From Ectocarpus siliculosus (Eukaryota; Sar; Phaeophyceae; Ectocarpales; Ectocarpaceae), in NCBI GenBank assembly GCA_000310025.1, contig FN648398.1, positions 585,135 through 624,372 of the forward strand: DNA of 39,238 nucleotides, written 5' to 3'. Shown here one piece after another: positions 12,301-23,500 of this stretch; positions within the stretch are counted from its first letter, which is position 1, and each line of letters starts with the position of its first letter. The notes below the pieces were generated by a model that was not told where the DNA came from, made no database searches, and worked only from the letters and a program-made list of their open reading frames with translations. The position numbers were made by a program, and so were the translations under genes.

Positions 12301-12564
12301 TTGCCATTTAATCTGTTGTTTTCTCTCGACACAACCAAGCACACTTGACCGAAGACTACGAGAAGGCGACACACCGACCCACAGCCACAGCGGCAATGTG
12401 GGTAACCGCACGACAATACCATGGTAGAGCTCTCTCACTCTCTCACTCACCACGCGGTTGCGCACAGGGGAGAGAACACAGGTGCCGTCTGGGGGGAGGA
12501 AGACCACATTGCCGTTGCCATACACCGAGCCCAGCAGCCGAGACAGACCGTAGCCGAACCTCAT
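3009..12564 (-). CDS. PWP2: PWP2/UTP1, WD40 subunit of the small-subunit processome (3'-incomplete)
   Basis: PWP2 (Utp1) belongs to the UTP-B complex that acts on the 5' ETS of pre-rRNA in the nucleolus. Exons (minus strand): 12451-12564, 10969-11151, 10271-10460, 9346-9426, 8577-8884, 7917-8018, 7053-7214, 6495-6620, 5636-5784, 5260-5368, 4310-4474, 3695-3845, 3009-3175. Together they give 2007 nt, 669 codons in one open frame with matching phases and GT-AG introns. Landmarks are the N-terminus MRFGYGLSRLLGSVYGNGNV, then GSKDATARVFFV, LLVWEWQSETYVLKQQGH, RLLDVLAGHEAPLSELCFSP, LASASWDGTVKLWDVF and AAGQSKFVCIYE. Exon 5 carries an acidic Ser/Glu-rich insert typical of the family. The family is about 900 residues; the last part, including the Utp12 region, is absent from the window, where a retroelement begins at 2395. 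Several introns carry CAA/CAG repeats. Confidence 0.95.
4214..4290. repeat. CAA/CAG trinucleotide repeat in a PWP2 intron
   Basis: An array of AAC and AGC triplets, read as TTG/CTG on the transcript strand, lies a few tens of bases beyond the donor of PWP2 exon 11. Similar arrays occur in other PWP2 introns. Confidence 0.9.
4840..4912. repeat. CAA-rich trinucleotide repeat in a PWP2 intron
   Basis: An imperfect AAC/GAC array between PWP2 exons 10 and 11 ends in a pure AAC run near 4888-4910. Confidence 0.85.
5465..5597. repeat. CAA/CAC-rich trinucleotide repeat in a PWP2 intron
   Basis: An imperfect CAA, CAC and ACC triplet array fills most of the intron between PWP2 exons 9 and 10 and ends about 40 nt short of the exon 9 donor. 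Confidence 0.85.
6652..6695. repeat. 22-bp tandem duplication next to a splice acceptor
   Basis: Two perfect copies of a 22-bp unit starting CGTGGGATGGG lie at 6652-6673 and 6674-6695, followed by a GTTGAT-type array. They sit in the intron just upstream, on the gene strand, of PWP2 exon 8, whose acceptor is at 6621-6623. Confidence 0.9.
7745..7897. repeat. Cluster of palindromic GCATTCAAATGC motifs
   Basis: The 12-mer GCATT-CA-AATGC, arms perfectly inverted around a 2-nt spacer, occurs at 7745-7756 and 7849-7860, and with one mismatch at 7886-7897. A degenerate relative lies around 7809-7822. All are in the PWP2 intron immediately downstream of exon 6 on the gene strand. Confidence 0.75.
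8224..8271. repeat. 24-bp tandem duplication
   Basis: Two perfect head-to-tail copies of a unit beginning AGACCTACATCGG occupy 8224-8247 and 8248-8271 in the intron between PWP2 exons 5 and 6. Confidence 0.9.
9165..9320. repeat. AGCAAC/AGCACC hexanucleotide-like array in a PWP2 intron
   Basis: A long imperfect array of AGC, AAC and ACC triplets, with higher-order units of 12-18 bp, ends about 20 nt from the donor of PWP2 exon 4. It is open in several frames on both strands, which is a repeat artefact and not coding. Confidence 0.85.
9987..10144 (+). mobile_element. Solo terminal unit of the repeat family in a PWP2 intron
   Basis: This is a near-identical copy of the terminal unit at 39057-39229, starting at its CTTCATGCGACTCGCC and ending in a C run (10136-10144). 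It lacks the upstream monomers, so it is 5'-truncated. It lies antisense in the intron between PWP2 exons 3 and 4. No clear target-site duplication was found; the flanks are themselves C-rich. Confidence 0.8.
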
Positions 12565-13584
12565 GACGACTAAGCTTCTACCAACAATGCGCTCGACAAG
12601 CAGCCCCGAAGCTACTACCGTGGACAGCTACAGCAGTCAGCAGTCAGCAGCGCAGCTGTCCAGAGTCACAGAGATAGAACCCAGAGGGGACTTCGCAGAG
12701 TATATCCGTAGGCCAATCGCATACCTGCGCTATTGGGGGGCATCGTACATCGACGAGACCGAGTCGAGAGGGCGCCTCTCGTGCCTCCGCTGCGCATGTG
12801 CCAGGCAGCAACGGGCCTGCAACGGCGAAAATAGGTGATGATGCATGTGTGTTGTTTGTTTGCTCATAATCTCGCAGCCCACGTCCCCACATACACTGCT
12901 GTGTGGTGTAGATTTCGTGAAACAACCATGGATATGCAGTCTCTCCTCGCGCACATGATTCTTACTCCTGCTGTCCATGATGTGTGTGTATTTGATGTGT
13001 GTGTGTGTGTGTTTTGTGTTTTTACTATTAGCATTGACCGCGCTAACCGGCTGTTTTTGTGTTTGTGTGTCCAAGGGTGGAGTGCTCATGAGTGTAGCTA
13101 GTTGTCGGCTTCAGCGTGCCGCACCCGGTGCAACAACGCTGCAACTACAAGCGACACAAGCACCCGTGCCTTGAAACCTGTGTGCAGGAATTTGCCTTTG
13201 TCGGCAAAATTGGACATTTGAAATGGTCTTGTAAGGATTTTGTGGTTTGCTCGCAACACGTGCGGCGAAGTGCTACTGTAAAAACAGACAGCAAAGGCTG
13301 CCTGTTTTGTTTTCACCACCTCGCCGCCCCGTTTCTGTGAAGCACTGCGTCTGCTTCAGTCAACTTTGCATGCTACTGCTCGTGTCATTTTGCTCACTGC
13401 TTCTCTGCCCTTGTCGGTCCGGTCTCTGAAGAGCAAGGCTGTCTCCATGGGAACACATGGACGGGTGCATCCGAGTCGACTCGATTGTGCGGCAATTGGG
13501 CTGGTGCTGGCGCACAACATACGTGACGGTTATGGTTTCTGGGGACCGGTAACAGGTGCGTTTAGATTTAGATTCCTCTCGCAT
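12565..13584. other. Intergenic region upstream of PWP2
   Basis: This holds the presumed PWP2 promoter on the minus strand. I see CAG-rich words near 12630-12655 and TG-rich stretches around 12979-13012 and 13050-13070, but no TATA box at a convincing distance and no supportable gene on either strand. Confidence 0.5.
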
Positions 13585-13586
13585 CT

Positions 13587-13653
<67 letters not shown>

Positions 13654-13809
13654 GCGCTCTCTCTCTTATGCGGANNNNNNNNNNNNNNNNNNNNNNNNNN
13701 NNNNNNNNNNNNNNNNNNNNNNNNNNNNNNNNNNNNNNNNNNNNNNNNNNNNNNNNNNNNNNNNNNNNNNNNNNNNNNNNNNNNNNNNNNNNNNNNNNNN
13801 NNNNNNNNN

Positions 13810-13886
<77 letters not shown>
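13585..13886. repeat. CT microsatellite interrupted by an assembly gap
   Basis: CT dinucleotides run from about 13585 to 13649, then a short degenerate segment, then 135 undetermined bases (13675-13809), then an uninterrupted TC run to about 13886. The gap lies inside the repeat, so its true length is unknown. Confidence 0.95.
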
Positions 13887-13889
<3 letters not shown>

Positions 13890-14309
13890 CTCCCTGCCCC
13901 CCCCTCTCGCTCCGCGCGTGCCTTCAAAAACTTCGTATACTGGGCGATCTACGGTTGGTCATTCTTGGTTGGGATCAGTACTTGTACACATCCCCCAGTC
14001 TGTGTGGACTTCGAGACTGCGAGCAACGGCTGGTGAATGGCATGACCAACAAGAAAACTCGGCGAGATATGATCATGGGCGTGGCCAGTGAACTGCCTTC
14101 GCCTGCCACGTACAAGCGTTTTTATTTTGGTGTATGTTGGTGCAGGATGAGCTGCGGTTTGTTGCCGAAGCCGTTACATAACTCTTAACACATCACGTTC
14201 GTGCTGGTTCTGCACATCCAGCTATTTCCCCTCCACCACACGGTCGTAGCCTTCACCGGATATGCACAAATAGCATTGACCCAATCCCGTCCCCCCCGCC
14301 CCCCAACAG

Positions 14310-16399
14310 ATGTTGGTGTCGCGCACCGCCACAGCCCGCAAGACACAGGTCCGAGCCAGGCGGCCACCTGCGGCGCCTCGGGAGGACTCTGCGGAGCCCC
14401 CCGAACACGCCGGGGTCACCCCCGGCGACCGCGGGCAGGCAGGATACCCTTCGCTCTCGAAGCGCATGCTCCCGACGGCGATGCCGCCAATCGCAAGAAG
14501 CTTGAGGGTGGGTCGAGAAATAGGCAGCAACTGGGCGCCCGGCCTTACCGGGACTCAGGGGTTAGGGCTGGGGGCGCAGGCTCAAGTGCGCTCCCGCGAC
14601 AGCAACGAAAGTCCAAAGCGGACAAGGGCGGCCGGCAGGCAGGCATGCCTATGTCCCACTTGAAGGCGACATTGCGCGAAGCGAAGCAGTACGGTGACTG
14701 GAGGAAGGCGCTAGATGTTCTGGACAGGATGCAGGAGCAGGGGGTGAAGCCAGACTCCCAGAATTACAGCTCAGCCATCGCCGCCTGTGGCAACGCGAGG
14801 CAATGGGAAAGGGCGGTTGAGCTGCTGGCATCAATGGCGGCGCGAGGAACCCCGCCTGACGTTCTCACCTACAGCTCGGCAATTGCTGCTTGTGCAAAGG
14901 TGAGTCGGTGGAAGGAAGCTGTGGGCTTGCTGAGATCAATGAAAGGGCAAGGAGTAAAACCCAACGTCATCGTCTACAGTGCAGCTATCTCGGCGTGCAG
15001 AAAGGGTGGGCAGTGGGAGACTGCCGTGGATCTACTAAAAGAGATGCCGGCGGTGGGCCTGGCCCCAGACGTGATCACCTACAGCACGGTGATCGATGCT
15101 TGCGCGAAGAGGGGACAGTGGGAACCGGCGTTCCGCCTGCTAATGGAGATGCCGACGAAGGGGGTGGTCGCCAATATCATCACCTACAGCATCGTGATCG
15201 GTGCTTGCGCGAAGTGGGGTCAGTGGGAGGAGGCCGTAGCTTTACTACGGGAAATGCAGGAGAACGGCGTAGCCCCCGACGTCATCACCTATAGTTCAAC
15301 CATCAGCGCGTGCGCCAAGAAGGGGCAGTGGGAAGAGGCCGTGGGCCTGCTGAGAGAGATGCCGATGGAGGGGGTAACCCCCAATGCTATCAGCTACGGC
15401 ATTGTGATCTCCGCTTGTGCGAAGAGGGGGCGGTGGAGGGAGGCCATCGACTTACTGCAGGAGATGCAGGCGCATGGAGTGCCCCCAGATGTCATAAACT
15501 ACAGCGCGGCCATTGACGCTTGCGCACAAGCGAGTCGGTGGGAGCAGGCTTTGTGGCTTCTACGAGAGATGCCGGCGACGGGGCTTACGCCCAACGTCAT
15601 CAGCTACAACTCTGCCATCGATGCTTGTGCGAAAACTGGTCGATCGAAGATTGCCGTTGAACTGCTGAGGGAGATGCCGGCGCATGGGTTGGCCCCCGAT
15701 GTGATCACCTATAGCGCGGTCATTGCGTCATGTGCTATGGGGAGGCAGTGGGAGGAGGCTCTGGATCTATTTAGAGAGATGCAGCGGCAGGGAATAACCC
15801 CAGACGTTGTCAGCTGCAACACAGCCATCAACGCTTGCGCGCAAGGGGGTTGGTGGGAGGAGGCCTTAGATGTACTTGGAGAGATGCCGACCATGGGGCT
15901 TGTCCCCGATGCTATCAGCTACCGGACAGCCATCGATGCGTGCGCGAAAGGGGATCGATGGAAAGAGATTATTGATCTCCTGAGAGAGATGTCGACGGTA
16001 GGGCTTACCCCCGATGCTATCAGCTACAGGTTCGCCATGAGTGCATGCTCAGTGGACGGACTTTGGAAGGAAGCCCTCGTTTTGCTGAGAGACATGCTGG
16101 CGGTGGGGCTTTCCCCCGATGTCGTCACTTACAACTCGGCCATCAACGCTTGTGCAAAGGGCGGACGATGGAAGGAGGCGACGGTGCTACTGAGACAGAT
16201 GCCGACATTTGGGCTTGCCCCCGACGTCAACAGCTTCAACGCAGCAATCGACGCTTGCGGAAACGGGGACCAGTGGGGAACGGCAGTTGAAGTGCTCTTT
16301 GAAATGCGGGCGCTAGGAGTTTCCCCAAACGAGGCCACGTACCTCACCGCGATGTACGCATGTAAGAGATGCGGCGAGAAAGATGATTGGATGCAGTGA
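14310..16399 (+). CDS. P-class pentatricopeptide repeat protein
   Basis: PPR proteins bind organellar RNA, one repeat per base, and act in its processing, stability or translation. The frame stays open to a TGA at 16397-16399 and contains about sixteen consecutive 35-residue repeats, with pattern ITYSxAIDACAKxGxWEEAxxLLxEMxxxGxxPDV, plus a partial last repeat, starting just after 14645. There are no E, DYW or SMR domains, so it is P-class. The first in-frame ATG is at 14645 (584 residues). A strong pyrimidine tract and AG at 14283-14309 suggest an intron ending there, with an upstream ATG exon not identified; the Arg/Ala-rich segment 14310-14644 would then be a targeting presequence. The repeat region is one uninterrupted exon, unlike the neighbours. 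The start is uncertain; the repeat region is certain. Confidence 0.93.
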
Positions 16400-18838
16400 A
16401 ACCACAAACTGGGAATAGCCGGAGAAACGGCTCGCCTTCGCGGGTTCGTGCGCGGCTGTAGAGCTCGGCGTTTTTTGTTGCTGTCCTGTCTTGAACGCAT
16501 CATTTGTGTGTTCCCTTGCCTTTCGAAAGAAGACAGGCCCACGCTTGGTTTATGTGTATCAGAAATGCTCTAAGGAGTATAGTAGTCCATAGCCGTTAGT
16601 GCACAACAACGCGGATAAAGGGACTGCTGAACCCTTGTCGCGTTAGGGAAGCACAGCAGGAGAAAATATAGAGATTCGCTCCAGTGTACACTAAATATGG
16701 TGACTTTCGGCGATCCGTGAGTGGGTTACCGGGGTGAACGAATAATACATGGCCTATCAAGTGCGGGGAGAATCATCGCACCATCCGCTTCTTTTTGTCT
16801 CGCGAGGTGCCTGACACGAGAGACGAGCAGATAAACGTGGGCGGAACATTAGGCTCTCCGGCAACATTAGGTTTTGACAGCGGATGCTGGTTTGTCAGCG
16901 GCGGGTAGCGACAAAAGGACGTCCCAACGGTAAAGCCTTCGAACAGAGCAAGAAACCGGAAAACAAGGGGGTGCGACTTGGCCGTGGGGTGGACAGTTGG
17001 CGACCTCTGTGCATGTCGATATTTTCGGCTCTGTTTGTCGTCTCGACAAGGGGCACAGCCAATACCGTCAGACGCAACAACATGACCACGGGCGAGCGCC
17101 ATTCCACAGCTGCTAACAATTCTGGTACGGTCTGTTGTTTCCTTCTTTTGACACCCCAAGACTCTACACCTCCCGGTCCACACACACTTTACTACGCGTA
17201 GTCTACGCCCTAAACTTTAACTCTTCCACACAGCTAATTAATATGCTTAGCAAGCTTACGGTACAACAAGCTGCCAAAGCGTGTGAGGGGAGAAAACACG
17301 GACGCAAGAGCATCATAAATCTACCACAGCGATACAAACCGAGCAACGCACAGCAGTTGCTACCCTGTCTACCTCCTGCGCACGAAAGGATTCTCCACCA
17401 CCCTCGAGAACTCCGCATTTGCGAGATCCGTTCCTGCTTCCAACTGCCTTATTCCTGTTTCTTCTCTTGGGTAAGGCAAGACTTTCCAAGGGTTCAAACC
17501 TTTCAAGGATCTGGCCTCAATTTCTTAAAACCTCAGGTACGGGTGGCGACGTGGTATCTACGGGTACCTTCTTACGCATCCGAGAAACTGCGCAAACCTC
17601 CGAGATCGAGCTGTTGTACACTGCAACAATCACGTGTTGTCAAGCTCACCAAAGCGACAGGCATCGGCGCCCACGCAGCCGCCACATCGACGCTGAGATA
17701 GAGTTGATCCCGTAGTTGATTGCATTATCCTCATCTTAACCAATACAACAGCACGCTGGTCTGATTTATCGCAGAGGCATTATCCCCCCCAGCTCACCCC
17801 CCGCACCGTGCCCGACAGCGTATGAACAAAATCAAGAAGCCGTTGTTTTGCTACCAACAATACAACAAATATAGAAAACGCCTGTACAGCTTGCTTCGTG
17901 CATTGCCGGGAGGGAACAAGCAACCCAGAGCTACCCCGCGCTTGCGCTCCCTCTCCGGGTACCGCTAGCCCGCGGCGAAACAACCGTTCTTCTCGAGGTC
18001 TGCCCAACAGCCAACTCCCAAGGACTGCAAAGAACGGAATACTTACTACCTCCCCGCTTACCCCTATGGTACAACTCACGATAGCCACCGTGTGTACAGC
18101 GGCACACAGCTCCACCCACCTACTTGTGAACACGAAACAACACATGGGTGAACGAGAAGCTCCCCTCCCTCACGATTTCGCTCCTGCGAGACCCTTCCAG
18201 CCGCAGTGCTCGCCCTGCGAGTCCCTCCCCACTCGAACGGAATCCATGCATCGAAGCACGCAATGGTTGAAGATAGTGCATCGAAAACTGAGCAGCGGCG
18301 GTCGCAGCAACAGCTCCGCGTGAGAAAAACCCCCGCCCCCAAAGCGAGTGAAACAATACCGACATTCCACGCCTGTGCCCTCCCGACGAAATACTCCATG
18401 CCCCCGCCCACACGTATGTATCCTCGCTCCGTTTCAGTGTGCTCGGTGGCTGACGAAACATGTAAATCTGGAGGAGAGCACTCTAAAAGCGATAGAATGA
18501 TAAAACTCTATCTTAGGGTTTTGGAAGGACAGAATCCCCGAGCCATCATGAATGGGAAGAGAAGACTAAGATTGAATCCAATACTGGACTCACGCCATCG
18601 AAAAAGCTAGGGAGGTGAAGATACCAACGTACGTCCGCATGACGTAAGATATCACAGTCCTCTCCAAGGCAACATCGGGCTTGGTTGCCAGCGCAAGACC
18701 GGGTGATCATACATCAATGGGGAACTGTTTCTCGACAGGACACTTTCGAGCAGCATCAGATGCTCCTTTTCGACAAAAAAACGCCTGTCCTGGTGTGAAA
18801 CATCAAGCTCGCAAAACAACAACAGGCGATGAGGTAGG
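16400..18838. other. Intergenic region, no gene recognised
   Basis: This lies between the end of the PPR gene and the 3' end of the minus-strand gene at 18839-25115, so it should hold two 3' UTRs. Open frames here lack family resemblance and splice context, and I found no RNA gene. Confidence 0.5.
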
Positions 18839-20537
18839 TCATTTGAGCATCGCCGCGATTCCCGCCTTAGGGTCGTTGACGTTAGGGTAGCTCTTGAGGG
18901 ACACCTGCCGGAACACTTGCGCCAGCCTCTCTTTCGTCTCCTGGGCCTGTGCGGGGACCGAACAAAAGAGGGTGAAAGATCGCGAAAACTAGAAAATCGT
19001 ATTCTTCGTGTGTAGGAGGCATCTGGTCGTGGTGCATCATCCGGCTTGCGTTTCGTCTGCTGGGCCAGCGTGCCACTATTTAGGTGCAGTTTGAAACAAC
19101 ACCACCGTAACTGCCAAAAATAACATAACAGCAATAAACACAATAACAACAACAACAACTCACGTCGGCGACGCCGGAGCCCATCTCCTGCAGACAGCGC
19201 CCGATGGCCGTGGCGTTGAGGATCATGTGGTTCGTCGACGCCACAATTTCGTCGCACACCTGCAAAAACGAAGGCAGAGGCACTTTCGTTTGGGGGAGAC
19301 AAAAACAAAAACAGCTAATCTAACCCGTTCGACAAGCAAAACGAAAAGAAAGTCGAACAGAATCAGGGATGGATGGTCATGTCGCATGGTCAAATACATA
19401 CACGGTGCTGTGTGCGTACCTTCCAAGGGTCCAGCACACAACCACACGTGTGCAAGTATGTAAAAAAAAAACGAAAAAAAAAAAAAAAACACGACACGAC
19501 ACGACACGACGTAAAGTTGCTTGATTCGTCGTTTATGAGGCAGCCAACGCTGTCCGGAATCAATGTTTCTCACGAACGAATATATTATCAATACACGTCG
19601 AGTGAGCGTTGTGCGCGGTTTCAAATACGGGGTGAACGATCGCCTACGCAAACACCAACGAACGGCCGTGGAGCAGCTGGAACTCGGCCAGACCCACGAG
19701 CGAGGGATACGGCAAAAGGCGGCAAAACATGCAAACGAAAACGAAAAATGGCGGTGGCACACGGCACACGATACGGGAGAACAGAAGTCCACCTTCTTCC
19801 AACACTAGAGAAACACGAAATAAAGAAATCTACGGAAGGAAAGCAGCGCACCCGCTTGCACGTATCGGTCCCGTCCAGGGACGGGTTAGCTGCCGCGCTT
19901 TCTTCCTCGTCCTGATCCAGCGGCTCCAGGAGTGCACGCACTTCTTTGTTGCCTGTTAACGAGGGCACGTGGCCGTGCGCTTGTTTCTCGTTGTGGGCCT
20001 GTACCTTTGCCTGCTCAGATCGAAACGGAACAAAAAAAAAAACACGGTCAACTGCGGTTGTCGTAGCATGCAGCGGGGAACTACCATTAATAACGGGGAA
20101 AAACGAGATCACCGACAATGTTTGATATCCATCAAGTTGTTGTTGTAGCATGCAGCGGGGAATTGCCTGCTCAAATCAAAACAGGAGAAACACTATCACC
20201 ATCACTTTTCCATCAACTTGTTGTCGCACATGGCGTGCAGCCGGGAATGTGACGATACGCGGGCTAGTACACGGTATGGGGGGAAAAATCCGTACAGGAC
20301 CACCACACGGCCCAGATCACCTGCGATCGTTTGGTGCTCTCCGCCAGCGCCAGGCACTTCTGCTCCTCTATAGCCCACAGCTTCTCTTCCTCGGCCTGAA
20401 CAAAACGAAAAGAGATCCGGTGACAACGACATGGCAATCGACGACCGGCCAAGTACGCGGTAAATATACTTGGAAGTGTGTTGTATCCACGCGCGAGACT
20501 TTTAGATGCCCGAGGCCAGACTTACACAGACAAGAGC

Positions 20538-20582
<45 letters not shown>

Positions 20583-23500
20583 ACACACACACACACAGAG
20601 AGATAGAGGTGCATGCCGGCTTATTCTCTGGTGTACGTACCTCCCCCAGGGATGACGGGGCGTACCCCATGTCGTTCTGTTGCCTGGTGCTTGTAGTTAT
20701 TTTTCGTAATACGCGTTTCCCGTGTGTTCATGAGGTCCAGTGGATCGAAGTTCCTCCAAAAACGTTTGTGACAAATTTTCTACTTTCTGCACTATTTCCC
20801 CATGTTTTGCACTCCGTACACAAGATTCCCGACGTGTTCAAGCATTTCCACTAACTGAGGTTTTACAACAAACCCGACCAAATTCAAGTCCCCAGAAACA
20901 GCGCGATTCCAGTTTTGACAATGGGGTGGAACTCGGACCAGTTAGAACGGTCGATGCAAAGACTGCCGATGCAAAGTATATCGATCGTCCGGAGTATTCC
21001 CGAAGATTGTTCCATCCCTAATCACATTGTTGATCTCGACACATGCGTGAAAATCCCATTCATCGGTACAGTGTGCTCTAACCCCCAAAAATGGACTGTG
21101 TGAACGTGTGTTTCGTTCTGTTCAATGGCATCGACCGAAGAGGCCAAGCGCCCGATCAACGAAAAAGACGTGCAAAGCGGGACGAGAACGCATAAAGCGC
21201 CTCCCAAAACAGACGGTGTGCGTCCGTGCGCCACGGACACTCTGGGCACGGTACAACCACGGGCGATGAAAAGACAAAAAAGCCACGACAGAGGGCCACT
21301 CACGATTTGGGCATGGTAGCGCCGGCTCTCCTCAGCAAGAGCTTTTCGGACTTCCTGCGGCCGAGGGTTACATTTTCGGCGCGTGGGAGGCGGGGGAATG
21401 TGCGGAACAACGTGGATACTCCATGTGCGGCGGGATCGCAAAATGTGTGGAGCGGCATCATCATAAGCATGGCCAACCGCGGGCAGTACGACGAAATCCA
21501 CGCACGGCTAAATTTCTTCCAGGTCTCCGGTAAATCACCGGACGTGCCGTCAACGAAGAGACAGCCGTATCCCGCATACGGTGGCATGTACTAGTGCCAT
21601 GGCTACACACGCTTGCGTAGGAATGTACCGCGGAAAGCCGGTTTCAACAAAAATAAGAACAACAATGCAAGCCTGTCTGCTTCCCACATTCAAGTCGACG
21701 CTTGCCTAAGACAGTTGGTTGACGCAAAAATACGCCGGACATACTCCATCATAACCGCATTCTCTCTAACTGCTGCTAGCGGCACAACGCATTTGCGTTC
21801 CACCTTTGATCAAGGAGTTCGTATGTCTCTTGCAGACCGTTCCGGGTATTTGGTGCAGACAACGAGTAAAGGTGAGAACGGCATTTAGCGCCAAGAAACC
21901 CCCTTCCTCCTCCTCCACCACCACCACCATAACCACGAGCAACAACCACAACTTCAAAAACAAAAAAAAACACATCATCAACAACACGCCAGTCACTCCT
22001 TCTCCACCTTCAAGTCAACTTTCGGTCGGGGGTCCAGGTCGGCACAGATTTCCTTGGCGTGCTTGAGGACCTGCATTCCGGAATCCTTGCACGCCTGCAC
22101 AGCGGCCTTGCAATCGGGTTCCTTCCCGCGCTTCCTGGGAGCAGGAAAAGACACGTACGAAGGAGAAATTAAAAAAAAAAGGATGGAAGCAGGACTACAC
22201 AAAACGGAGTCCACGGGTGGCTGGCCGCACGCACACGCACCACACCAAAAGTTGCGATTGCGATGGCGCGGGCGGAAGTAAGAGTTCGTACGATCGAAGT
22301 ACTCTTACCGTGGACCGCAAAGCTCGAGGGTCAACACTACTTAACAATACCCACCGGATGAGGCCCTTGATCTCCGCCGCCACGGCAATCTTGAGGGCGT
22401 CGCTCATGTTCCGCGGCTTCGCGTGACCGGCAGTCTCCAACAACACTTGCGGGTACCGGGGCACCTGCGACCCGCCCCACACGGCACACATGCAAGCAAC
22501 CACCGGTCGGTGACGGTGAACAACATACTGGTACAAGTCTTGGTGCTGTAGATGATACTTTTGCTTTCAAGTGGCAGCACAGCAGCAGTCCAGCGAGTGC
22601 CAAAAACGTCCCGATGGACGGCTGGATTGAAGAGGGCGCCGGACAAGGGTGTCCGTGTGTGCGCCGGCGGTTTTCGGAGCAAGCGGACAAGTCTGTTCTT
22701 TTTCACGTGTGCGGCCCCATGCAATCGCGATCGCTATTTTCAAGCACAACTCCAGGTTCGAAGAGGCGCGCTCGCTTTGGGCTTTGTCGCAGTCAGCTCT
22801 CTACTGCTGCTACTGCTGCAACACTCCTGCAAACATGGGGTGAAACCCACATTCATGTCCGACTTTCCACTCGCGTAATTTTAATTTTTACCTGTAGCGG
22901 TGCTCCTGCAATGTGATTTGTTTGTGACCTAACTTCTGCGTCAGGCAGGAGGCGACCTATATGGGGGGGTTGCGTTTCCCGCCCCTGGTTTTGCCGGTCT
23001 GAACTACGTAGCTGTTCCCGGAAGTTCCATGTGTTCACGAGTGGTGGGGTTTCCCCTAGGTTTTATTTCCATCCGTTCTTTTGACCCCTTGAAATTCTTG
23101 CCAATGTCTTTGAGGAGCGCCGTAGGGAAGAGGAGATGTTGGATAAAGGTCAATACTATATCTTTGTGAAACACAAAACAACAATGACTCGCAGGAACCA
23201 TGAAACAAGTACAGCTGTATGCACATGTCCTTCGCGTTGAGGTCTGAAGAGGAAAGGACGGGGGAAAGTGGAGTAAAACATATCGTACCGTAAATCGAAG
23301 AACCTACCCACCTTACGAGCCGACTTTGCTGTAGACGATCTTTGCGGTTTTTTGCCAACCTCTGGTCGTGATCTTGGCCCCGCTTGCTGCTCCTTTGAGG
23401 ACAGCGCGGCCCGTGGGTCTACCACCGCTGCCGACGCCTCGTCTGCGTCTTCTCCTTCGGCGACGGCCGGCTGTTGCGCCGGGACGTCGGCGCCACCTTC

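Noticed and set aside
13366-14188. Ser-Leu repeat open frames across the CT tract
   Set aside because: These are translations of a microsatellite and of undetermined bases.
14201-14309. Extending the PPR protein upstream to a GTG at 14201
   Set aside because: GTG is not a usual nuclear start, and a strong pyrimidine tract with AG at 14309 suggests intron sequence.
17135-18323. Open frames of 140-190 codons in the 16.4-18.8 kb interval
   Set aside because: No conserved motif, no splice continuity with neighbours and skewed, Ser/Arg/Pro-rich composition; treated as chance.
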